Source: Afipia sp. (GTDB lineage Bacteria; Pseudomonadota; Alphaproteobacteria; Rhizobiales; Xanthobacteraceae). From it: a DNA stretch of 64,000 nt. Positions 1 through 7,257 of this stretch are shown here, in pieces. Location of the stretch: contig JANINQ010000021.1 of the NCBI GenBank assembly GCA_024508675.1, forward strand, positions 868,001-932,000, in the 5' to 3' direction. Every line of letters begins with the position of its first letter. The first letter of the stretch is position 1. Position numbers and translations under genes: made by a program. The notes beneath the pieces are model-generated. The model was not told the DNA's origin. It ran no database searches and saw only the letters and a list, made by a program, of their open reading frames with translations.

Positions 1-202
1 CCGCACCGCACGCGCCCGGCCCCGAAATCGGATCGATGCGGACGAGATCCACACTCTCTTTTACAACGCCGGATTTCAGGCACGCCTTCTCCGCCTCGGC
101 CCGCCAGGGCTCGCGTTCCGCGGTCATGAAACCGCGGCCGCAACCCGCCAGGGTAACGAGGACCAGGGAGCCGACTACGAACCAACTAACTCCACGTGCC
201 AT
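1..202 (-). CDS. Extensin-family lipoprotein, N-terminal part (runs off left edge)
   Basis: Only the first 67 codons lie in the window; the start ATG is at 202..200. The product opens with a lipoprotein signal: a hydrophobic stretch and the lipobox LAGC with Cys at residue 21. The last visible residues include VRIDPISGPGACG, which resembles the entry to the extensin-like C-terminal domain of alphaproteobacterial envelope proteins. Lipidation and envelope location are inferred from the lipobox. The family call rests on this short motif, and the body of the domain is outside the window. Confidence 0.7.
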   Translation of the reverse strand, partial: MARGVSWFVVGSLVLVTLAGCGRGFMTAEREPWRAEAEKACLKSGVVKESVDLVRIDPISGPGACGA

Positions 203-319
203 CCCCGCAAGTTCACCGAAGATAATTAAAGACTCTTCAACGTATTGTTATTCAATGTTTTTTAACCATACGAAGCCCCGTGACGAGCGATGAGTCAGGA
301 GGTCTGACTTTCTGGCAAG

Positions 320-344
320 GGAACATCCGGGTAACGTCGGCGTT
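320..344 (+). promoter_or_regulatory. Probable EcfG (general stress sigma) promoter
   Basis: GGAAC at 320-324 and CGTT at 341-344 are separated by 16 bases. This fits the alphaproteobacterial EcfG consensus GGAAC-N16/17-CGTT exactly. It lies about 33 bases upstream of the ATG of the 27-residue membrane peptide at 377, the normal distance for a promoter. Function is inferred from the motif only. Confidence 0.6.
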
Positions 345-376
345 ACATGCCCAGCGTTGAGCCAAGGGAGATTCCC

Positions 377-460
377 ATGACCATCGTCGGACCTCTGAGC
401 GTCGTGGCGGCCTATGCGTCATTTATTCTGGTCGGAGCGATCGTGCTGGGCATGTTCTAG
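377..460 (+). CDS. 27-residue single-span membrane peptide
   Basis: This short gene has a good ribosome-binding site (AAGGGAG, 6-7 bases before ATG) and ends in TAG at 458-460. The product starts MTIVGPLSVV and ends VGAIVLGMF. Almost all of it forms one hydrophobic helix with no charged residues, so it is very probably an inner-membrane peptide. An EcfG-type promoter stands directly upstream, which suggests induction in the general stress response. No function is known to me. The promoter, Shine-Dalgarno and hydrophobic composition together make it a better candidate than a chance ORF. Confidence 0.65.
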   Translation: MTIVGPLSVVAAYASFILVGAIVLGMF

Positions 461-566
461 ACGGGAGTACCGCCCGTCATCCGAACATCCATCGGGGGAT
501 TGATCGCCGCATCGGCTGATGGGCGCGCCCTTGATCGCATGGCGCGGAATCTGCGATCATTCCGGG

Positions 567-1610
567 ATGATATTCCGACAGCTCTTCGACAGTGTTTCCA
601 GCACCTACACCTATCTGCTCGCAAGCCGCAAAGGTGGCGAGGCGCTCATCATTGATCCCGTGCTGGAGAAGGTCGACCGCTACATCCAGCTCCTGCATGA
701 CCTCGATCTGCGGTTGATCAAGGCCGTCGATACGCACGTTCATGCCGACCACATCACCGGCCTTGGCGCGCTGCGCGATAAGACCCACTGCATCACCGTG
801 ATGGGCGAACAGAGCGGCGTCGATGTGGTCTCGATGCGCGTGGCGGATGGCGACAGGATCGACATCGAAGGCCTCAGCCTCGACGTGCTCTACACGCCGG
901 GCCACACCGACGACTCCTACAGTTTCATTCTGCCGGATCGCGTCTTCACCGGCGACACGCTGCTCATTCGCGGCACCGGCCGCACCGATTTCCAGAACGG
1001 CGATCCACGCGCGCAATACGAGTCGATCTTCGGCCGCCTGCTGAAGCTGCCCGATCACACGCTGATTTTTCCCGCGCATGACTACAAGGGCGATACCGTC
1101 TCGACCATCGGCGAGGAGAAGGCGTGCAATCCGCGCCTTCAGGTCAAGTCGGTGGATCAGTATGTCGACCTGATGAACAACCTGCATCTGCCGAATCCAA
1201 AAATGATGGATGTCGCCGTACCGGCCAATCTTAATATGGGTCTGGCGCAGGATGCCGTAGCGCGGCGCGGCTGGTCGTTGACCGCGTCGCAGGCCAAGGA
1301 CATTCTCGGACGCCCCGATGTGGTTCTAATCGATCTGCGCGAACGCCGCGAGCGGGAAAAACATGGCGTCATTCCGGGGTCGCTGCACGCGCCCTATCCC
1401 GACCTCGAGGACAATGTGAAAGCGGGCGGCGTGCTGCATGATCTCGCAGCAACCACCCAGAAGCAGTTGCTGTTCTACTGCGCGTTCGGTGAACGCTCCG
1501 CGATGGCGGTGCAGGCTGCACAGGAAGCCGGACTCACCTCCGCCCGCCATATCCAGGGCGGCATCGAAGCCTGGCGCATCGCAGGCGGACAGATTGCCCG
1601 CGATCACTGA
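567..1610 (+). CDS. Persulfide dioxygenase (ETHE1-like) fused to C-terminal rhodanese
   Basis: The 347-residue protein has two parts. Residues 1 to about 230 are a metallo-beta-lactamase fold of the ETHE1/persulfide dioxygenase type: the metal motif THVHADH (His57, His59, Asp61, His62), then YTPGHTDDSY, FTGDTLLIRGTGRTDFQ and FPAHDYKGD. Residues about 250-347 are a rhodanese domain with active-site loop FYCAFGERSA, where Cys is the persulfide carrier. Enzymes of this architecture oxidise glutathione persulfide to sulfite, and the rhodanese half can pass sulfur to or from glutathione or thiosulfate. I chose ATG 567 because the homologous region begins MIFRQLFDS; an in-frame ATG at 519 would add 16 unrelated residues. 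It stands alone here; YeeE/YedE-type transporters, often linked to such genes, are 14 kb away. Confidence 0.88.
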   Translation: MIFRQLFDSVSSTYTYLLASRKGGEALIIDPVLEKVDRYIQLLHDLDLRLIKAVDTHVHADHITGLGALRDKTHCITVMGEQSGVDVVSMRVADGDRIDIEGLSLDVLYTPGHTDDSYSFILPDRVFTGDTLLIRGTGRTDFQNGDPRAQYESIFGRLLKLPDHTLIFPAHDYKGDTVSTIGEEKACNPRLQVKSVDQYVDLMNNLHLPNPKMMDVAVPANLNMGLAQDAVARRGWSLTASQAKDILGRPDVVLIDLRERREREKHGVIPGSLHAPYPDLEDNVKAGGVLHDLAATTQKQLLFYCAFGERSAMAVQAAQEAGLTSARHIQGGIEAWRIAGGQIARDH

Positions 1611-1741
1611 CAGCGCGGCTGCGTTGACGTACTTTCGCCTCAGAAATGCAATGGAAAGCCTGTTCAAGGGTCGCGGACGGCGTTGCATCGCCGCGCCGTG
1701 ACTGTCAAAAATACTGCCTTTCCGATTGCTCCTTCGAGCAG

Positions 1742-3376
1742 GTGAATACTTTGATCCGTTCCGTCCTGCTGATGGCAGCGATCCTGTGCGGCCTCGCCTT
1801 CGCGCCTGCCCATGCCGAACAGGCCATCCAGCTCGCTCAGGCGGCGCCTGTGCAGCCAGCCCCCGCGCAACCGTCAACATCGGCACCAGCGCCTGCGGAT
1901 TCATCCGCGCCAGCCCTACAGCCGGATCAGCCCGCAGCAGACGCATCGCAGCAGCAGGCTCCGGATGAGCCCGCAGGCAACGTCGTGACACTGAAAGGCA
2001 ACGCGACGGTCACCCGCAACGGCATGACCGGCCCGCTGAAGCTGCAGGACGAAATCTTCAAGGGCGACGTGCTTCAGACCGCGAAGAACTCGACCCTCGG
2101 CGTGACATTCAGCGACGACACGACACTGAATCTCTCCGCAAGCTCACGCGTCGTTGTCGATAACTTCGTTTATCAGGAGGGAGCCAAGGACAACGCCGCG
2201 CTGATCAACGTCACGCGCGGCACCATGGCCTTCGTCGCCGCTGCCGTCGCCAAGACCGGCGACATGAAAATCGAAACACCGACGGCGACACTGGGCATCC
2301 GCGGCACCACCGGCGTGGTCGAAGTGCCCGAAGGCGCCGCCGCCAGCGCAGCGAATACCAACAACGTCGGCATCAAGCTCTATCCCGACGCCGACGGCAG
2401 GGTCGGACGCATCGATGTCAGGGGCCGCGATGGTGCACCGCTCGGCATGCTGACGCAGGGCGCGAGCGGTTTCACCGTGCGCGGCACGATGGTGCCGGGC
2501 TTCGGCATGCGGATGTCCGCGATGCCGATGGTGATGTCCGCGCAGATGATCGCGCGCGACCGCGGCTTCATGCAACGCGTCCACACCATGCAGGGCATCG
2601 GGCGCGGCATCGTCATGCAGCAGCGCACATTCCGCATGCAGAATCCGAATCGCCCGCCGGCATTCGGACGCCCCGGATTCAATCAGGGTGGACAGCGCGG
2701 CGGACTTAATCAGCCCGGAAACCGGTTCGGCAATCAGCCGGGCCTGAACCAGCCAGGGCAGCGTGGACAGCCCGGCCTCAACCAGCCGGGACAACGGCAG
2801 CAACCCGGACTGAATCAACCGGGACAACGCGGGCAACCGGGGATGAATCGTCCGGGGCAACTCAATCAACCAGGACAGCCAAACCGTCCGGGATTGAATC
2901 AGCCGGGACAACCCGGACGTCCGGGTCTGCAGAACGCGCCCGGACAGCGCGGCAATTTGCAGCCGGGCATGCAGCGCCAGCCCGGTCTTGCCAATCAGCC
3001 CGGACTTCCGCGCGGCCCCGGCACGCCACCGCCCGGCGGATTTCAGCGCACGCCGGGCGCACCGGGTCAGTTCGGCTCGCGACCGCCGCTTCCCAATCGG
3101 CCGGGTCTTGCGAACCAGCCGGGACTCGCAAACCGTCCGGCGATCCAGCAACCCGGCATACCGGGCGGCTTGCAACGGCCGGCAGCCGCGCCCGGCGGGT
3201 CTGCGCTGCAAGGTGCAGGCGGATTGCTGAATCGTCTCGGCGTGCCAGGCCGTCTCGGCATTCCGCAAGTGCCAACCGCTGCGCCGCGTCCTGGCCAGCC
3301 CGCAGTTCCGGCGCTGCAGAAAAAGCCGCCGCAACTTCCCAAGGACAAGCAGCTTCCGAAAGAACTGCTGCGATAG
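1742..3376 (+). CDS. Secreted FecR-domain protein with Pro/Gly/Gln repeat tail
   Basis: A GTG at 1742 gives a clean signal peptide (about residues 1-26, cleavage near PAHA-EQA); a TTG at 1751 is the alternative start. After an Ala/Pro/Gln-rich linker comes a FecR domain (roughly residues 80-200) with the family pattern GNATVTRNG...GDVLQTAKNSTLGVTFSDDT...GTMAFVAA...TPTATLGIRGT. The last 300 residues are low complexity: a Met/Arg-rich stretch, then imperfect repeats of GLNQPGQ. The family is exported. Unlike classical FecR there is no cytoplasmic anti-sigma part and no sigma-factor gene next to it, so a structural or surface role is more likely than iron signalling. No close operon partner. Confidence 0.75.
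   Translation: MNTLIRSVLLMAAILCGLAFAPAHAEQAIQLAQAAPVQPAPAQPSTSAPAPADSSAPALQPDQPAADASQQQAPDEPAGNVVTLKGNATVTRNGMTGPLKLQDEIFKGDVLQTAKNSTLGVTFSDDTTLNLSASSRVVVDNFVYQEGAKDNAALINVTRGTMAFVAAAVAKTGDMKIETPTATLGIRGTTGVVEVPEGAAASAANTNNVGIKLYPDADGRVGRIDVRGRDGAPLGMLTQGASGFTVRGTMVPGFGMRMSAMPMVMSAQMIARDRGFMQRVHTMQGIGRGIVMQQRTFRMQNPNRPPAFGRPGFNQGGQRGGLNQPGNRFGNQPGLNQPGQRGQPGLNQPGQRQQPGLNQPGQRGQPGMNRPGQLNQPGQPNRPGLNQPGQPGRPGLQNAPGQRGNLQPGMQRQPGLANQPGLPRGPGTPPPGGFQRTPGAPGQFGSRPPLPNRPGLANQPGLANRPAIQQPGIPGGLQRPAAAPGGSALQGAGGLLNRLGVPGRLGIPQVPTAAPRPGQPAVPALQKKPPQLPKDKQLPKELLR
2680..2930 (+). repeat. In-gene tandem repeat coding (G)LNQPGQ units
   Basis: The FecR-domain protein gene contains imperfect units coding variants of GLNQPGQ, with repeated DNA such as caaccgggacaacg. 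Units differ at synonymous and nonsynonymous sites, so the array is old or constrained in protein rather than freshly expanded. Similar but looser Pro/Gly units continue to about 3200. Confidence 0.7.
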
Positions 3377-3490
3377 GTCGATTGATACCGCAGCATTCCG
3401 GCGGCGAACGCGACACTCGCTTCATCGGCATGTGGGGTGGCATGCATCGCACGCGCCCTGTAGCATCGCGATCCTGATGCTGGAGTCGCC

Positions 3491-5047
3491 ATGCGCCTGA
3501 AATTCATTCTGCTTGGACTGGCGGTGCTTGTCGCATCGTTCGCCGCCAGTCTCACTGCGATGAACTGGCTGTGGCCACAGACTGTCGAAAAGCCGGTGCT
3601 GGCAAAACTGCCGCCGCTCCCGCCGGTCACGCGCAATTCCGAAATCCTGACGCCGATTGCGATCTCCATCGCCGCTCTGCGCGACGGCCTCGACCGCGCC
3701 GCGCCGCGCAACATCGGCGGCAAGGCCGACAATCCCGTCAGCCAGATTCTGCAGAACGCGGACATCAACTGGACCGTGACACGCGGCCCGATTGCCGCAT
3801 CCGGCGTGCAGAATGCGCTGTCGCTCTCGACACCGCTTGATGGCAAGCTGACGGTGCTCGGCTCGCTGTCGGCAGCGAGCGGCACCGCGCTCGGCAACGC
3901 CTTGGGAAATGTTCTCGGCAACAACGCAGTGAAGCAGCTCGGCAGCGTCTCGATCAAGCAACTCAACGCCAGCGCTGCGATTCACGGCAATGTCGGCATC
4001 ACCGCGCGCCCCGAAATCCTGCGCGAATGGCGCATCGATCCGAAACTCGCGGCGCAGGTTACCTTGGGTGAAAGCAGCCTCACCATCGCCGGCGCGAAAG
4101 TCGCGGTGCCTGCGCAGGTGAAGCCGCTGATTGACAAGACCGTCAACGAGCAGATGGCGCTGCTGCAGCAGCGCCTGCGCAACGACCGCTCGCTTGAACA
4201 AAACGCGCGGCGCGAATGGGCGAAACTCTGCCGCTCGATTGCACTGCCGCCTGCCGCTGCCGGAATGCCGACACTGTGGCTTGAGATGCGCCCTGTCCGC
4301 GCCATGGCGGCGCAGCCGCGCATCGACACGAACTGGGTGAATTTCACCCTCGGTCTGCAGGCGGAGACGCGCGTGCTGCCGGCCGAGACGAAACCGGATT
4401 GTCCGTTTCCCGCAACCCTCGACATCATGCCGCCGCCCGAGCGCGGCCGCGTGAACATCGGCGTGCCGATCGATCTTCCCTTTACCGAGGTGAACAAGAT
4501 CGTCGAACTGCAACTGAAAGGCCGCAAGTTTCCTGAGGACGGCAGCGGCTCGGTCGACGTCACGGTGAAAAGCGCGAACGTCGCCGCCGCGGGCCAGCGG
4601 CTGCTGATCTCGCTGCTGGTCAATGCCAAGGAGAAGAAGAGCTTCCTCGGCCTCGGCGGGGAAGCCACCATCCACATCTGGGGCCGCCCGGTGCTGGATC
4701 AGGCGCAGCAGATCCTGCGGCTGACCGATCTTGAACTCGCGGTGGAATCGGATTCCGCCTTCGGCCTTCTCGGCGCCGCCGCGCGTCCCGCCGTGCCCTA
4801 TCTGCAGCGCGCGCTGGAGCAGCGCGCCACCATCGACCTGAAGACCTTCGCCGCCAATGCGCAGCAGAAGATTTCATCCATCGTCGCGGACATGCGCACG
4901 AGCGATCAGGGCATCCGTGTCGATGCATCCGTGTCGAGCGTGCGGCTCGGCAGCATTGCCTTCGACTCCAACACGCTCCGCATCATCGCCGAAGCGGAAG
5001 GCGCGATCGGCGTTTCGGTGACGGCGCTGCCGAACCTGCAGCCATGA
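3491..5047 (+). CDS. DUF4403-family envelope protein
   Basis: A 518-residue protein with an N-terminal hydrophobic helix (about residues 4-25) followed by a large soluble domain, so it is exported or membrane-anchored. The pattern SEILTPIAISIAALRDGLDR...DINWTVTRGPI..., with repeated beta-rich units and the late RLTDLELAVESDSAFGLLGA region, matches the DUF4403 family of Bacteroidetes and Proteobacteria. I know of no established biochemical role. It stands alone, 114 bases after the FecR-domain gene. ATG 3491 follows a Shine-Dalgarno-like tggag. Confidence 0.75.
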   Translation: MRLKFILLGLAVLVASFAASLTAMNWLWPQTVEKPVLAKLPPLPPVTRNSEILTPIAISIAALRDGLDRAAPRNIGGKADNPVSQILQNADINWTVTRGPIAASGVQNALSLSTPLDGKLTVLGSLSAASGTALGNALGNVLGNNAVKQLGSVSIKQLNASAAIHGNVGITARPEILREWRIDPKLAAQVTLGESSLTIAGAKVAVPAQVKPLIDKTVNEQMALLQQRLRNDRSLEQNARREWAKLCRSIALPPAAAGMPTLWLEMRPVRAMAAQPRIDTNWVNFTLGLQAETRVLPAETKPDCPFPATLDIMPPPERGRVNIGVPIDLPFTEVNKIVELQLKGRKFPEDGSGSVDVTVKSANVAAAGQRLLISLLVNAKEKKSFLGLGGEATIHIWGRPVLDQAQQILRLTDLELAVESDSAFGLLGAAARPAVPYLQRALEQRATIDLKTFAANAQQKISSIVADMRTSDQGIRVDASVSSVRLGSIAFDSNTLRIIAEAEGAIGVSVTALPNLQP

Positions 5048-5155
5048 ACCGAGTGAATGCGTTCGCATAGCTCGCCCTCGCGATTGCATGGCTGCAAGTC
5101 ATTGGTATTGAATCACTAAATCCAGCGCCACGTTCTCTCCACATTTGCCGGTCAC

Positions 5156-5181
5156 GGAACCGTCACATGCCCGCCGCCGTT
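5156..5181 (+). promoter_or_regulatory. Probable EcfG promoter upstream of the small lytic transglycosylase
   Basis: GGAAC at 5156-5160 and CGTT at 5178-5181 are separated by 17 bases, an exact match to the EcfG promoter consensus. The downstream gene starts at 5257, leaving a leader of about 70 bases. The link to general stress is inferred from the motif. Confidence 0.6.
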
Positions 5182-5256
5182 GAGCCGGGCCGTTCCGTTG
5201 CGTTGGCATTGCGTTCCACGCTGATCCCTTTTCCCGAACTGCTGAGGACAGACATC

Positions 5257-5748
5257 ATGAAACGCGTTTTGCTCGCCGCTGCTGCGGCGACGATAATGAT
5301 GATTCATCCCGCCAGCGCGCAGCGCGCCAACTACGAATCCATGGTCGCCAGCCACGCTGCCGCGAATGGCGTTCCGCCGGAACTCGTGCACCGCGTTATC
5401 GTCCGCGAAAGCAAGTATAACCCGCGCGCAATCAGCAAGGGCAACTACGGCATGATGCAGATCAAGCTCGCGACCGCGCGCGGTCTTGGCTACACCGGCA
5501 CCGCCGAAGGCCTGCTCGACCCCGACACCAATCTCACCTATGCCGTGAAGTATCTCGCCGGCGCGTATCGCGCGGCAGGCGGCGACCACAACCGCGCCGT
5601 CTCTTATTATGCGGGCGGCTACTACTACGCTGCCAAGCGCCAGGGCCTGCTGCAGCAGCAGGCGGCGAACGCCGCGCCGGAAGGCATCACCCTGTTCGAC
5701 GCCAACGCGCAGGAAATTCCGCGCAAGCATCGGCGTCATCGCCACTAA
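5257..5748 (+). CDS. Small secreted lytic transglycosylase (SLT family)
   Basis: The 163-residue protein has a signal peptide (residues 1-21, ending PASA) followed directly by an SLT domain. Visible motifs are VRESKYNPRAIS with catalytic Glu51, then GNYGMMQIK (the usual G-xM-Q-I/L motif) and a late AVSYYAGGYYYAAK. It would cleave peptidoglycan glycan strands to 1,6-anhydro products in the periplasm. There is no carbohydrate-binding or LysM domain; the C-terminus is a short basic HRRHRH tail. I chose the ATG at 5257 because the signal peptide starts there. The EcfG-type motif upstream suggests stress induction. Confidence 0.85.
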   Translation: MKRVLLAAAAATIMMIHPASAQRANYESMVASHAAANGVPPELVHRVIVRESKYNPRAISKGNYGMMQIKLATARGLGYTGTAEGLLDPDTNLTYAVKYLAGAYRAAGGDHNRAVSYYAGGYYYAAKRQGLLQQQAANAAPEGITLFDANAQEIPRKHRRHRH

Positions 5749-5774
5749 CATCAGCTTGTTTGCTGTGATTGGAA

Positions 5775-5803
5775 AAAGCCGGCTTCAGTTCGAAGCCGGC
5801 TTT
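5775..5803. terminator. Bidirectional intrinsic terminator
   Basis: A perfect 12-bp stem (AAAGCCGGCTTC / GAAGCCGGCTTT) with a 5-base loop sits between convergent genes. It has A-rich sequence on one side and T-rich on the other, so it can end both transcripts. It overlaps the stop codon of the leftward gene. Confidence 0.85.
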
Positions 5804-7257
5804 ATTTCTGGCTCCGCCGTGTGCCGCGCCGACGGATCGCGGACATGCGCCACGGCATTCTCGTCCGCGAACACCTTCCTCCAGCCATCGACATGGTCCA
5901 GCAGTTGCGCCGCTGGCGTCAGCCGCCGCAGTAGCGTCGCGTCGATCCGCTGTGACGTCAGAAGATTGAACAGCGCATCCGGACTCTTCAGCGTCATGGC
6001 GTCGTCCAGTTCGACCATGAATCGCTCGCCATAAAGTTCGGTCCGCCCGTCGATAGCGACCGGGATTCCGGACCAGATCAGGTAGCCGCCAAAATCGTAG
6101 TCGTTGAGCACGCGCGCAATGCCGCGCTCCTTCAATGCTGCAACAGCAGGCGCGAGATAGGACGCCGGAGCGAAGCGATTCGTCATGATGACGAATGACG
6201 ACATCACAGCCACCGCGATCAGCGCGGCCGTCACCATGATCCCACACGAACGCCGTCCGGGCTTCGCGACAACATCCGTCCGGCCCATCTGCGCCGCCAG
6301 CGGCGCGGCGATCACGATCGGCAGCAGCAGCGCCAGCACCGTGACGTTGCGCACATGCGCCAGCGCCATGTGCAGCAGGCCGAGCAAAAGCACGATCCGC
6401 ATGACCGGAAACGTCAGGCCCCTGAACAGAACCGCGCCCAGCCCGAGCAGCAGGCATATTTCGAAAGCCCCGAGACGCGAAAAATCCGACGGACGCCATT
6501 CGGTGATCAGAGGCAACGCCGCACCGAGATTGAGAATGTTGCGGGCCGCGAGAATGGATTCAACGCCGTAGGGCGTCAGACAGCTTGCGGCGAGCGCAAG
6601 GAGACCGACCACGAACCAGCGCAGCAGCATCCGCACACGCAGAGGGGCATCGACCTTCAGCACAACGTCCAGCGCAATCGGTCCGATCAGCGCAAGACCG
6701 AGAATGAAGCTGCCGTGGAGATTGGCCCACAACGCAATGAGCGGCAGCAACCAGTAGGAAGGCGATTTGCTCCGGTCCGCAGCCGCTATCAGTCCGGCAA
6801 ACCACGCCACCATCACCGGCATCGCCAGCGCATGCGGCCGCACCAGAAAATGCGGCGAGGCAATCGCCAGCGCAGCCATCAGCAGAACGAGGGTCGGCGC
6901 GGCCTCGAGACGGCGGCGGACAAACCAGGCGAGAATGGCAAAAGCTGATGCGATGGACGCCGCCGTCAGCACCACCGGCCCCGCCCAGCCCGCGCGCGTG
7001 AAGGCCGCCGCGTAAAGCACCTGCGCCAGCCACTGCGTGGAAATCCACTTCTGTCCCTGCATGGTGAACGAGAAAGTATCCGTGCGCGGAAGCGAGCCGG
7101 TCTCGAGAATCTGCTGACCTATCCTGATCTGCCAGTAGGTGTCGGGATCAGCCAGCAGGCGATTTCCGAGAAGAAGTAATCCGGCAAACAGGCACACGCC
7201 GAGCACACATGGCAGCGTGCATCGCCCTGCAGGCGCGGTATTGGCTTGAGCGCTCAC
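5785..7257 (-). CDS. Polytopic membrane protein, GT-C glycosyltransferase-like (paralogue 2)
   Basis: A 490-residue protein with about ten hydrophobic helices and a soluble C-terminal part. The first periplasmic loop has LADPDTYWQIRIGQQIL and then SFTMQGQKWISTQWLAQVL, an arrangement seen in GT-C-type lipid-linked sugar transferases. The tail contains FGGYLIWSGIPVAIDGRTELYG. It is a clear tandem paralogue of the upstream gene (7254-8717), with the same motifs in the same order. The two overlap by four bases (start ATG in the previous stop), indicating one transcript and translational coupling. Substrate unknown; the GT-C label is inferred from topology and the acidic first-loop motif. Confidence 0.65.
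   Translation of the reverse strand: MSAQANTAPAGRCTLPCVLGVCLFAGLLLLGNRLLADPDTYWQIRIGQQILETGSLPRTDTFSFTMQGQKWISTQWLAQVLYAAAFTRAGWAGPVVLTAASIASAFAILAWFVRRRLEAAPTLVLLMAALAIASPHFLVRPHALAMPVMVAWFAGLIAAADRSKSPSYWLLPLIALWANLHGSFILGLALIGPIALDVVLKVDAPLRVRMLLRWFVVGLLALAASCLTPYGVESILAARNILNLGAALPLITEWRPSDFSRLGAFEICLLLGLGAVLFRGLTFPVMRIVLLLGLLHMALAHVRNVTVLALLLPIVIAAPLAAQMGRTDVVAKPGRRSCGIMVTAALIAVAVMSSFVIMTNRFAPASYLAPAVAALKERGIARVLNDYDFGGYLIWSGIPVAIDGRTELYGERFMVELDDAMTLKSPDALFNLLTSQRIDATLLRRLTPAAQLLDHVDGWRKVFADENAVAHVRDPSARHTAEPEIKPASN

Noticed and set aside
36-293. 85-codon frame on the plus strand at the left edge
   Set aside because: It is the antisense of the extensin-like lipoprotein gene, which has a signal peptide and lipobox; the plus-strand product has none.
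2144-3334. 396-codon leftward frame under the FecR-domain gene
   Set aside because: Mirror of GC-rich repeat coding; no conserved motif, while the plus strand has a signal peptide and FecR domain.
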